Below are positions 22,913 to 32,661 of a stretch of 64,000 nucleotides of DNA, piece after piece (positions within the stretch are counted from its first letter, which is position 1; each line of letters opens with the position of its first letter). The position numbers and the translations under genes were made by a program. Source of the stretch: Blasia pusilla. Its lineage: Eukaryota > Marchantiophyta > Marchantiopsida > Blasiales. The notes under the pieces were generated by a model that saw only the letters and a list, made by a program, of their open reading frames with translations, had not been told where the DNA came from and did no database searches. The stretch lies in contig CM114271.1 of the NCBI GenBank assembly GCA_050084515.1, positions 55,552,001 through 55,616,000 of the forward strand. Reading direction: 5' to 3'.

Positions 22913-23519
22913 GGGGCTGGTATTCTGGCAGGAGAGAGGAAGAGAGGAAGAGAGGAGAGTCTCTCTTAAAAAAAAAGGAAAAAAAGGGAAAAAAAACTGA
23001 AACTCTCTTCAAAAAATTTGAAGATTATGGATAATAAGTGAGTAATTTTTTTGGAGATTTTTTTGGAAGAGAGGAAACTTAGTGCAACCCGATAGAATCC
23101 GACAGGTTGCAATTTTTTGGTTTTATTTTTTATTTTTTTTGGGTTAAGGAAACATTTTCATTTTTTGGGGTCTTTTTAACATTTGCAACCCATCGGAGTC
23201 CGACGGGTTGCTTTCTAGGCATCATGGCGACCTGTCAAACGAGTTTCTTTTTGGCCTCAAAAGCAACCCGTCGGAATCTGACGGGTTGCAAACGTTAAAA
23301 AAACCCCAAAAAATGAAAAATTTTCCTTAACCATAAAAAAAGAAAACCAAAAAAAGTTACAACCCGTCCGATTTCTGACGGGTTGAAAAGGTAAAGAAAA
23401 TTAGAAAAAAAAAATTCAAAATTTTTTTTTCACCACCAAATTTTTTTGGAAAAAAATTGCCTTTTCAACTTGTCAAAACTCTCCTCTCTCCTCTCTTCCT
23501 CTCCTCTTACCGCTCCTCC
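22913..23519. mobile_element. 607-bp miniature (MITE) derivative of the MULE-like element
   Basis: It begins GGGGCTGGTATTCTG (methyltransferase-side terminus) and ends TCTTACCGCTCCTCC (transposase-side terminus), each with the purine/pyrimidine tract inward. It contains four palindromes (about 23083, 23187, 23263, 23359) and no coding sequence. It is flanked by 9-bp repeats, ATGGCGTGG (22904-22912) and ATTGCGTGG (23520-23528), with one mismatch. A 9-bp duplication is characteristic of Mutator-like elements. It sits directly after the DGNHRFMAW codons of exon 2. It shows that the two termini belong to one element and can be moved together. Confidence 0.85.
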
Positions 23520-23666
23520 ATTGCGTGGACCTAGTTTGCAGACGAGCGCCCAAACTCATTGGAGGCACATTTTTGCGTAAGGGCAGTGGTGCTACATCCA
23601 TACCCTCATCACATGGCAACGGTGGAGATGGCCATGCATGCCATGAACACGTAAGTTTCCTCTTGC

Positions 23667-24305
23667 TGCAAACCGTCGGACTCCGACAAGTTGTTTGAGT
23701 CGCCACTGTTTTTGGAATGTTTTTGGCCGAAAGCAACTCGTCCGACTCCGACGAGTTGCTCGACTGATCATTGGGTTAGGATGTTTTTGGCCAAAAGAAA
23801 TTCATCGAAGTCCGACGAGTTGTTCGACTGACCACAGGTTAAGGAAGTTTTTGGCCGAAAGCAACTCGTCGGAGTCCGACGAGTTGCTCGACTGGCCGTT
23901 GTTTTTGGATGTTTTTTGAAGAAAGCAACTCGTCGGAGTATGACGGATTGCTTGACTCGAAGCTGTTTTTGGATGTTTTTGATGTTTTTGGCTGAAAGCA
24001 ACTCGTCAAAGTCTGACAGGTTGCATTCGGAAGTAGGGGAGCAACATTTTTGGCATCAAATTGCAGCTTTAATTGAAATTGCGCAACTTGTCAAACTCCA
24101 ACGGGTTGATATGTTCACTTTTCTCGCGGTAACCACTCTCTAAATACGGATTATCTGACAACCCGTCGGAGTCCGACGGGTTGAAACCAGGCAATCACAA
24201 ATCTGAATGCAATCCGTCGGACTCCGATGGGTTGCAAAATTTAGCTCCTAGCTACCATTGCGACCATGAGCTGTGACAACCTGTCGGAGTCCGACGGGTT
24301 TCAGG
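23667..24305. repeat. Palindrome array, intron 2 of methyltransferase copy 3
   Basis: About eleven palindromes, collinear with 906-1528 and 9753-10381 on the opposite strand, with the same 60-65 bp period in its first half. The first palindrome (about 23667-23693) begins only a few bases after the splice donor at 23651. Confidence 0.9.
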
Positions 24306-26429
24306 AACCCATGTGGCTTGCAAAAATTCTGATATTGAGTTTGGATGTGCAGGATTGTATCGGAGGGGAATGTCACCCACCACTGGATCCAGGATTGCGA
24401 TCGGGTGAAGAAAGTGCTAACGACGCACCCGGTAGAGTACAAGGGGTTCTTGGGCCACGCCCTTGTAAATGAGATGCTGGCAAAGGGTGCTAAAAAAAAA
24501 AGAAAGACTTGGGCAAATAAGTTTATTTCCCAAGATGCAGCCGCAACAATCCTTTGCTGGTCGAAGATACAGGCCGCCAAGAAGAGCGCTGCATTGGAGC
24601 TAGAGCGAAGGAAGAAAGTGTCTGTGTCTGAGCGTGGAAAGTTCATCCATGTTGCAGTATCCGCAGCTACGAAGTACACGGCAAGCAAGATGCAGCGCTA
24701 CATCGCCATTCTCAACCCGGAACTTGGCCCCGATTTCTACAAGGAGTTGAAGGCGATAATCAAGCGCCAGTGGAAGAGGGATGAAGATCCACAAGGTCGG
24801 ATTTGGGAGAAAGTGTCTCTCGATCGCGTGCATCGATTTGCCTTGTTTGGAATTAGCGAATTTAGGAGAATCCGACTGATGAAAATCAGTCTCGAGGGCA
24901 TAGAGGCCCAAAAGAGGGCGGCACACCATCCTTCGGGTGTCTCTGATCCAGTGATCTCCCACTGGCTCCGTGAATGGTCATTTTGGGATGCATTGCGGCT
25001 TCTTGGGAAGTCCATGCTCGTGGGTCTCCAAGCGGAGCTGAAAAGAATAGAGCGATTCGGAGGAAGCAAACTGAGAGTCTTTGAAGATTTTGAACTTTGG
25101 CTGGATGACATGCGGGACAAGCCCATAAAAAACCCAGGTTTTAGGACGATGTTCAAGGATCGCATCCTCCCTCAGGCAGACCTTGACGAAGAAATAGAGG
25201 CGAAAAAAAGGGATTTTTCAAAGAAGAAGCGAGATCTTCAGGAGGAGGCGGCCGATGCATCTTGACTAAGAGTTGCCCAACGCATGGTGTTCAGGTATCT
25301 CGTCCATTGTAAAAATGCAGGTACATGGCGAAAAATACCGGGAGCCTGCAAATTGTGGGCTTCTCCGCCTGATGGAGAGACATTTTCCATGTACGACATG
25401 GAGATGGCTTAAAGCATGTCTGATTGGGAGGTGGAGAATTGCCCGATTTGGGTGGACTTCAACCACCCTGAGGACATAATTGAGAAAGATCTACGCCTGC
25501 TCTATGATGCAATGGCCGCAGGTAGGGACGACATCCCCAATTTTGTGCAGCCTCAAGAATTTTTCGAAGGAGATGCGGAGAAGCAAGCCCTCGAGATAGT
25601 GGAGTTGGTGTCCAAGGTCGTCACCGCCAAGGACAAATCTACATCGGGTCTCAAAGCCAAGGCGAGGGGATCAAAGAATTCCAAGGCCGAGTCTTCCCAA
25701 AGAGAGGCTGAAAATTCAAGGCGAGAGCCAGAATCGTGCGGGCGAGCGGGGAGAGAGGGTCAGACGAGGTCCTCCGCAAAAAAAACTCCACTAGAGTCTG
25801 AGGTCATAGAGACCCCAAGAAGCCGACCGCAGATTCGGGAGAAGCGGAAGCGAGAGGCCCCAGGGTTGTCCCAGGGAGTAGACCAGGATATGGAATACAC
25901 TCCATCATCCTTGGGAAGACATAGAGAAACAACGACCCGGACAACCATCATCCTTCACTGTACGAATCTTCAGGATGAGGTGAAAATTTTCAATTCCCAA
26001 GCGTCGACACCCACCATCAAGAAATTGACAACGCTGGGACAGAAGCTTCAACGAAATGAGCACCCTCCCTGGACGGTCCATGGGGAGGTCGAAGAGGTGG
26101 CGGTGGATCTCCTCGTCGCTGATTTGCCCTCGGGATTGCGCTTGTGGGACGAGAATCCGTCCGACGGGGTCCTAGACTGCAATGTCCCTCTTTCTTATGA
26201 CCAGATCGCGCTCCTGTTTTCCTTTGCAGACGCTTATCTCAGTGACAGGGGCTCTTTCTTAGTTTTGATTGGAGGGAGCGAGGACCAGCTTTTCAACCTT
26301 CAGTGCGTCAAGAGGTTGCTGAAGTGGAGGACGGGGCAATCATGGATCATCAAGAACGAGTACCCACTCCGATCCACGACGAGTCGAATTCGGGTAAGGG
26401 CTCTAAATCCGTATCCAAATTGTCTTTCT

Positions 26430-26757
26430 CTGACAGGTTGCATCTCTGCATGCAACCCGTCGGATTGTTTGAGCTGGAGACTTTGGTGGTGCAATCCGTT
26501 TGAAAGCGACGAGTTGCAAATTTACCACAAGTCTCCATTGGGTGAATGCAACCCGTCGGAACCCAACGGGTTGCAAGTGCTTATGATTTTTCCTTGTGTT
26601 TCTGGAATGATGCAACCCGTCTGAAAGCGACAGGTTGCTCTTAGCTAACCATGGGCTCCTCTAAGCTAGCAACCTGTCGCCTTCCGACGGGTTGCTCATG
26701 GACAAAAAAATCACAAGACACTTGTAAAACAACCCGTTAGACTCCGACAGGTTGCTC
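26430..26757. repeat. Palindrome array, intron 3 of methyltransferase copy 3
   Basis: Six palindromes between the GTAAGG donor (26394) and the acceptor before 26905. Counterpart of 7326-7650 and 29426-29755. Confidence 0.85.
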
Positions 26758-26904
26758 CAATGTTAGGATTATAACGAAGTTCTCTGGGGTTAAGCGAAGT
26801 TCTTTGGGGACGTGTTGCACATTATGTCACCATACTAAGAGTAGACCAGTGGCCAAGTTGCTCTGTGTTGTTGCTGACATTATTTCCAATGTGCTTCTTT
26901 ACAG

Positions 26905-27417
26905 ATGGACCACTCCTATGTTTACTGCTTTGTTCGGCCCGAGCACAACTTCCAAGTGTTTAAGATCCTGGATCCTCTGGATCCATGCTCCGATGGGTAC
27001 AGCTTAGATAGTTTATACAATTCCCCCCCGGGAATTTTCATGCAAGACGGTACCCCATTACTTGGAGGAAGAGAAAAGTCGCCAACCCTGATGCAAACGC
27101 TCATCGAGCTCTGCTCAAGGCCGAGTGGCTTGGTGTTCGACTTAGTGGGCCTTTCAGGGGCAAGTATCAGAGGCGCCTGGCAGAGTGGCAGGAACATTCT
27201 CTGCCTTGAGGGAAGGCAACAACTGTTTGACCTTTGCAAGGAGGCAAAGGCAGATTACGACATGCTAGTTGGGGCGTACAACTCTCCTCCGAAGCCGAGA
27301 GCTCCGGTTCCAGACCCATCATTGGTAGTGACACCATCGTCACTTCCCACGATTCCGAAAATCGGGCGGGCAAGGCGGACAGTAATTCTGGAAGAGCTCT
27401 CGGACAATGACGAGTGA
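26905..27417 (+). CDS. Exon 4 of methyltransferase copy 3, motif I region (open)
   Basis: 170 codons ending SDNDE-stop. It starts MDHSYVYCFVRPEHN, resembling the strand that precedes the target-recognition part of beta-class DNA methyltransferases. It then has REKSPTLMQTLIELCSRPSG followed by LVFDLVGLSGASIRGAW, which aligns with the usual KP..L...LI...KPGD.VLDPF.GSGTT..AA. The Asp and the Ser-Gly are kept, while the canonical Phe and first Gly are not. A Pro-rich tail and an acidic C-terminus follow. The fold looks right, but the cofactor site is altered, and the same alteration is present in all copies, so it is ancestral to the family. Confidence 0.6.
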   Translation: MDHSYVYCFVRPEHNFQVFKILDPLDPCSDGYSLDSLYNSPPGIFMQDGTPLLGGREKSPTLMQTLIELCSRPSGLVFDLVGLSGASIRGAWQSGRNILCLEGRQQLFDLCKEAKADYDMLVGAYNSPPKPRAPVPDPSLVVTPSSLPTIPKIGRARRTVILEELSDNDE

Positions 27418-27645
27418 GTTCAAAGAACTCAAGGATCCAACTTGACTACAAGCGTTTTGGAGTAGGGATTTATTTGATGACGAGGCAAAAGAATTCATAG
27501 AATAGATAAAATGTACAGTTCCGAGCTCCTTTTGGATGTAATAAAGGACAAGATTTTTTCGAACGATGATGGTGTTCGTAAAAGTTTGCTGAATATCATT
27601 TTTTGTCTTGTCGATTGTGATCGTCTATGTACTCCGATAATTTAT

Positions 27646-27748
27646 ATTGCAACCCGTCGGATTGCCATGGGTTGCAACTTTTCACTTTTTGACCACTGCA
27701 CCTTTTTAACCACTTCCAAGCAACCTGTCGGATTCCGACAGGTTGGCT
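27646..27748. repeat. Two palindromes in 3' flank, element C
   Basis: Palindromes at about 27649-27675 and 27719-27745. The second has matched CCTGTC and GACAGG arms. Both are repeated at the same places downstream of copies 4 (30656-30755) and 6 (56948-57047). Confidence 0.8.
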
Positions 27749-27870
27749 GCTTGAGTGATCGGACTCTTTCCCTGTTAGTCCAACTTTACAGACATTTTGG
27801 CGGGCTTCTTCACTTTGGCATCTTCCCCTAGTCTCGTCAAACAAGTCTTAGGCTTCCTCTCTTCTCTAAG

Positions 27871-28193
27871 ACGGGTTGGATTCCTACTACCTGTCGGATT
27901 GCCATGATGGAGTCTCCAAGGAAGGAGCACATATTGATACTGGATGGGTGTCACCTTGCAGAGCATACAAGATTTACTTCCGAGGAAGGCGGTGGGACTC
28001 AAATCAGGTTACATGGGACCGTTATGGTGTACCTAGGGGGGGGCCATGGCTCTCGAATTCGCCAACATTATCGATCCCAGTCTACAATCGGCCAGAGGAG
28101 CCACTTGTATCCCAAGACATTCCTTTTGTATAGGAACCTAGGAGAGTTAGGAGTAAATTTGTAGATGACGAGGCTGAAGAAATCATAGACTAG
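27871..28193 (+). other. Distal small reading frame, copy in element C (one internal stop)
   Basis: A conserved stretch about 450 bp after the methyltransferase stop. It is preceded by a pyrimidine-rich acceptor (CTTCTCTAAG) and ends in codons for DDEAEEIID then TAG. Comparison with 57162-57376 shows differences falling at third positions in the frame HIDTGWVS...RAYK...RGRRWDSNQ (GCA/GCG, AGG/AGA, TAC/TAT), so I take that frame as coding. This copy has a stop near 28130. It could be a terminal exon of an alternatively spliced transcript or a separate small gene. I recognise no domain. Confidence 0.4.
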
Positions 28194-29270
28194 ATCAAGT
28201 TTACATTTCCAAGGTTCCTTCGGATATAATAAAGGACGAGATTTTTTCAACTGATAATGGTGTTTGTAAAAGTTTGCTGATTTTTTTTTTGGACTTGTGG
28301 ATTGTGTTCATCTATCTACTTAGAATGTTTATTTTGCAATCCGTCTGATTCCGACGGGTTGCAACTTTTCACTTTTTGACCACTACAACTTTTCAACCAT
28401 TTCCACGCAAGCTATCGGATTCCGATAGGTTGGCTGCTTGAGTGATCGGACTTAAACCCTGGGAGACCAAATTCTGAGGCATTGTGGCGGGCTTCTTCAC
28501 TTTTGGCTCGATCCCCTAGTATCGTCAAACCAGTCTTAGGATTCTTTTCTTCTCTAAGACGTGCTGGATTCCTATAACCTGTCGGATTGCCATTTCGGAT
28601 TCCCAAACAGTTGGATTTTCGTGGGTGCAAGGTGGAATGGAATCACTTCTCAAAATCTTTACTTTCTTATGATGAGATTGCTTGCAAGGGGTGCAAGCGA
28701 TCTGATTCCGACGGGTTGCAAGAGTTGGAACCTGTAAAATTCTGACAGGTTGGGAGGGGTGCAGCTTATCGGTTTATCAGATTTAGGATCTGAATGAAGG
28801 GACATCAATTCCTCTTTATTCTAGACAACTAACAATCTTTTGGTTTAATTATCGTCTCCTATGTTCACATTTCACAAAGTTAGTCTTTATTTGAACCTTT
28901 CATTGAGATGAGATTGCTAGTTCTGGTCAAATGATTTGCCAATGGTCCTCCAACAAAAATAGCCCTGGGCACAGCTTACTGTAGACTGAGACAGGCAATG
29001 TGAAGAAACTTAGGCTCACATGGAGAGTGATGGAAAAATGTTTGTTGTGGTCTTATGATGTCTACTTGTTTTTCACCCCCTGGAAAAAGGAGGTTTCTTT
29101 AGGCCCGAATGTGGACCACTACCTACTCTCTTCTAAAGATTTCATGAATTTGAAAGCAAACAAAAATTTCAAATATGTCAAAAAGTTTTGAAGAGAGGAC
29201 GCGGATTTGGCCCCTTTTTATTGAAGAGAGACTCTCCTCTCTTCCTCTCTCCTGCCAGAATACCAGCCCC
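28194..29270. other. Methyltransferase-side terminal region of element C
   Basis: Non-coding as far as I can tell. It contains a second copy of the 3'-flank unit (ATAAAGGACGAGATTTTTTC, two palindromes at about 28338 and 28407, then a CTTCTCTAAG acceptor-like site at 28559), two diverged palindromes (28706, 28740), AT-rich sequence, and finally the pyrimidine tract and terminus ending at about 29270. Parts of 28600-29200 match the reverse of 30850-31380 in element D. Confidence 0.6.
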
Positions 29271-30423
29271 CAGGGAGCGAGGACGAGCTCTTAACCTGCA
29301 ATGCGTCAAGAGGTCGCTAAAGTGGAGGACGGCGCAATCGTGGGTCATCAAGAACGAGTACCCACTCCAATCCGCGACGAGTCAAATCCGGGTAAGGGCT
29401 CTAAATCCATATCCAAATTGTCTTGCTCCGACGGGTTTCATCTCTGCATGCAACCCGTCGGATTGTCAGAGCTAGAGACTTCGGTGGTGCAATCCGTTTG
29501 AAAGCGACGGGTTGCAAATTTATCACAAGTCTCCATTGGGTGAATGCAACCCGTTGGAACTAGACGGGTTGCAAGTGCTTATGCTTTTCCTTGTGTTTCT
29601 GGAATGATGCAACCCATCTGAAAGTGACGGGTTGCTCTTAGCCAACCATGGGTTGCTCTAAGCCAGCAATCTGTCGGCTTCCGACGGGTTGCTTATGGCA
29701 AAAAAATCACTAACACTTGTAAAACAACCCGTCGCACTCCGACACGTTGCTCCAATGTTAGGACTATAACTAAGTTCTCTGGGGTTAAGCGAAGTTCTTT
29801 GGGGACGAGTTGCACATTGTGTCACCAAACTGATAGTAGACCTTTCTTGTTGTTGCATACTGAAAGTAGCTCTTTCTTGTCGCTGACATTGTTTCCAACC
29901 TGCTTCTTTATGGATGGACCAATCCTTTGTCTATTGTTTTGTAAGGCCCGAGCACAACTTCCAAGTGTTTCAGATCCTCGATCCAGTGGATCCATGCTCC
30001 GATGGGTACAACTTAGATAGTTTATAAAATTCCCCCCTAGGAATTTACATGCAAAATGGTACCCCCTTACTTGGAGGAAGGGAAAAGTCGCCATCACTGA
30101 TGCAAACGCTCATCGAGCTCTGCTCAAGGCCGGGTGACTTGGTGTTCGACTTAGTGGGCCTTTCAGGGGCAAGTATCAGAGGCGCCTGGCAGAGTGGCAG
30201 GAACATTCTTTGCCTTAAGGGAAGGCAGCAACTGTTTGACCTTTGCAAAGAGGCAAAGGTAGATTACGACAGGCTAGTTGGGGCGTACAACTCTCCTCCG
30301 AAGCCGAGAGCTCCGGTTCCAGATCCACCATTGGTAGTGATACCATCGTCACTTCCCATGATTTCAAAAATCGGGAGGGCAAGGCCGACAATAATTCTAG
30401 AAGAGCTCTCCGACGATGACTAG
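29271..30423 (+). pseudogene. ParB-methyltransferase gene, copy 4 (3' end only)
   Basis: The tail of exon 3 (29271-29391) begins within the GSEDEL codons, where element C has inserted. The intron carries palindromes. Exon 4 (29914-30423) is the motif I region (RPGDLVFDLVGLSGASIRGAW). The acceptor before exon 4 has lost its AG (TTTACAG to TTTATGG), a TAC-to-TAA stop lies near 30027, and the final codon is TAG one codon early. Element D interrupts the 3' flank at 30782/30783. Confidence 0.75.
29426..29755. repeat. Palindrome array, intron 3 of methyltransferase copy 4
   Basis: Six palindromes, collinear with 26430-26757. Confidence 0.85.
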
Positions 30424-30782
30424 TGAGTTCAAAGAACTCAAGGATCCAGCTTGACTACAGCGTTTTGGAGAAGGGATTTATTTGATGACGAGGTAGAATA
30501 ATTCATAGAATAGATCAAATGTATAATTCCGAGCTTCCTTCAGATGTTATAAAGGACAAGATTTTTTCGAACAATGATGGTGTTTGTAAAAGTTTGCTGA
30601 ATATCATTTTTTGTCTTGTCGATTGTGATCGTCTATGTACTCCAATAATTTATATTGCAACCCGTCGGATTGCCATGGGTTGCAACTTTTCACTTTTTGA
30701 CCACTGCACCTTTTTAACCACTTCCAAGCAACCTGTCGGATTCCGACAGGTTGGCTGCTTGAGTGATCGGACTCTTTCCCTG
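30424..30782 (+). other. 3' flank of methyltransferase copy 4
   Basis: Matches 27418-27776, including two palindromes at about 30658 and 30729. It ends abruptly at CTTTCCCTG, where the GGGGGCTGGTATTCTG terminus of element D begins. No gene. Confidence 0.65.
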
Positions 30783-31759
30783 GGGGGCTGGTATTCTGAC
30801 AGGAGAGAGTAAGAGAGGAGAGGAAGAGAGGAAGAGAGGAGAGTCTCTCTTAAAAAAAAAAGGCCAAATCCGCCTCCTCTCTTCAAAACTTTTTGACATA
30901 TTTGAAATTTTTGTTTGCTTTAAAATTCAGGAAATCTTTAGAAGAGAGTATTTAGTGGTCCACATTTGGCCCTAAAAAAACCTCCTCTTTCCTAGGGGCG
31001 AGAAAAAAGGAGACATCATAAGACCACCTAAAATTTTTCCATCATTCTCCATGTGAGCCTAAGTTTCTTAACATTCCCTGTCTCAGTCAACAAAAAGGAG
31101 TGCCCTTGGTACCTCTCTTTTTGCAGGGATTGTTGCCTGCATCATGGCCTCCCCTAAATTGCCCCATAACCAACTTTCTGTCGGTTATGAATGGTGTTTG
31201 CTCAAGACCAACTTTCTGAAATGTGAACAAATCAGATCCTAAGGCTGAGAAACCGAGAAGCTGCACCCCTCCCAACCCGTAAGAAAGCTCACCATAAGAA
31301 AGGAAAGATTTTTAGAAGTGATTTTCTTCCACCCTGCACCCACGACGATCTAACGGGTTGGGAATCCGAAATGGCAATCCGACGGTAGTAGGAATCTGCA
31401 CATCTTAGACAAGAAAAGAAGCCTACAACTGGTTGGACGAATGAAGGGTAACGAGCCAAAAGTCAAGAAGCCCGCCACAATGCGTCAGAAGTTGGTCTCA
31501 CCGGGATAGAGTCCGATCACTCAAGCAGTCAACCTGTCAGAATCCGACAAGTTGCCTGGAAATGGTTAAAAAGTTGCAGTGGGCAAAAAGCAAAAAGTCG
31601 GAATCATACGGGTTGCAGAATTGTAATTCTGAGTAGCTAAAAGAACACAATCCACAAGTCCAAAAACATATTCCAACAAACTTTTACAAAATCCATTATG
31701 GGTTGAAAAAATCTCGTCCTTTATTACCTCCGAAGGAACCTCGGAAATGTAGATTTCAC
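30783..31759 (-). other. Methyltransferase-side terminal region of element D, with a possible short ORF
   Basis: Terminus and purine tract (30783-30850), AT-rich sequence, then a 62-codon leftward frame at 31087-31275 (MGGVQLLGFSALGSDLF...). This frame has a diverged, broken counterpart near 28750-28870 in element C. I do not recognise the product, and conservation is too weak to call a gene. One or two diverged palindromes lie at about 31545-31610. Confidence 0.4.
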
Positions 31760-32082
31760 CTAGTCTATGATTTCTTCAGCCTCGTCATCTACAAATTTAC
31801 TCCTAACTCTCTCATTGTGCAGTACCAAAGGAATGTCCTGGGATTCAAGTGGCTCCTCTGGCCGATTGTAGACGGGGATCGAAAATGTTGGCAAATTCGA
31901 GAGCCTTGGCCCCCCCCTAGGTACACCATAACGGTCCCATGTAACCTGTCTCGAGTCCCACCGCCTTCCTCGGCAGTATACCTTGTACGCTCTGCAATGT
32001 GACACCCATCCAGTATCAATATCTGCTCCGTCCCCGGTAATACCATTATGGCAATCGCACAGGTAGAAGGAATCCAACACGT
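31760..32082 (-). CDS. Distal small reading frame, open copy
   Basis: An open frame of 107 codons from a CTTCTCTCAG acceptor-like site to a TAG after VDDEAEEIID. Contents include DTGWVSHCRAYK, CRGRRWDSRQVTWDRYG, a proline-containing middle (IPVYNRPEEP) and an acidic end. It is the best copy of the frame found 3' of the methyltransferase in elements B, C, D and E. The overlapping +1 frame (ILILDGCH...) is also open, but substitutions between copies favour this one. It is probably a terminal exon. Function unknown. Confidence 0.4.
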
Positions 32083-32570
32083 CTGAGAGAAGAAAAGAAG
32101 CCTACGCGTGCCTTTACGAGTTGAGGGGAAGGTGCCAAGGGAAGAAGCCCGCCAGATTGACTCTTAAGTTGGACCAACAGGGAAAGGGTCCAATTAGGCA
32201 ACTTGTCGGAATTAGACAGGTTGCCTGGAGGTGGTAAAAAGGGTGCAGTGGTCAAAAAGCGAAAAGTTGCAAGGAGGAGAAATCCGACGGGTTGCAATGG
32301 TCATAAAGTGAAAGTTGCAAGCAGGAGAAATCCGACGGGTTGCAAAATAGAAGTCCGTGGAGTACATAGACGATCACATTCGAAAAGACAAAAAATGATG
32401 AGCAAACATTTACAAGCACCACCATCGATCGAAAAAATCTTCTGCTTTATATCATCCAAAAAAAGCTCGGAACTGTACATTTGATCTATTCTATGAAATC
32501 TTTTGCCTCATTATCAAAAACTCCCTACTCCAAACGCTGCAGTCAAGCTGGGTCGTTGAGTTCTTTGAAC
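32083..32570. other. 3' flank of methyltransferase copy 5
   Basis: Between the distal reading frame and the methyltransferase stop. It has palindromes at about 32197-32225 and two degraded ones (32268, 32318), plus the ATCCAAAAAAAGCTCGG-type segment shared with the other 3' flanks. No gene seen. Confidence 0.6.
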
Positions 32571-32661
32571 TCACTCGTCATCGTCCGAGAGCTCTTGCAA
32601 AATCACTTTCGGCCTTGCCCTCCCGATTTTGGGAATCGTTGGAAGTGACGATGGAGTCACT
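32571..32661 (-). pseudogene. 3' end of methyltransferase copy 5, separated by gypsy-1
   Basis: The last 30 codons (VTPSSLPTIPKIG to SDDDE-stop), continuing the exon begun at 42598. About 350 bp of the exon between the two parts has been deleted with the outer end of the LTR. Confidence 0.75.

Larger units (their letters stand above)
21835..27417 (+). pseudogene. ParB-methyltransferase gene, copy 3 (best-preserved exons)
   Basis: Four exons: 21835-22464, 22563-23650 (interrupted by a miniature element), 24353-26393 and 26905-27417, for a protein of about 1,200 residues. Exon 1 is open and encodes a charged coiled coil and then an acidic stretch. Exon 2 encodes the ParB-like fold (IPLCRL; then IWDGNHRFMAW near residue 320), with a TGA at 22626 and a frameshift near 22758. 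Exon 3 is open from 24353 to 25262 and from 25411 to 26393. It ends with VDLLVADLPSGLRLW, LSYDQIALLFSFADAYLSD and GSFLVLIGGS, which I read as methyltransferase motif IV and the following strands. Exon 4 carries motif I. Known: ParB-domain and N6/N4 methyltransferase fusions occur in phages and bacterial mobile DNA. The substrate here is inferred only. Confidence 0.75.
17570..29270. mobile_element. MULE-like element C, interrupted three times
   Basis: An element with the transposase leftward and the methyltransferase rightward. It has been hit by element B inside the SWIM exon (17569/17570), by an LTR element now left as a solo LTR (20187-21458), and by the miniature derivative (22913-23519). 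A deletion has also fused the intergenic palindromes to the middle of the transposase at about 19714. The methyltransferase-side terminus, reverse of GGGGCTGGTATTCTG, ends at about 29270. It abuts an interrupted methyltransferase exon (copy 4), so C itself jumped into another family member. Confidence 0.75.

Noticed and set aside
27460-27506. A fifth methyltransferase exon after a 38-bp intron, giving a DDEAKEFIE C-terminus
   Set aside because: The interval between GTGAGT and the next CAG is only about 38 bp, too short for a plant intron, and the preceding SDDDE stop is conserved in copies 3, 5 and 6.
27904-28164. Alternative frame in the distal region reading ILILDGCHLAEHTRF and onward
   Set aside because: Open in several copies, but substitutions between copies change its amino acids while being silent in the overlapping frame that ends DDEAEEIID.
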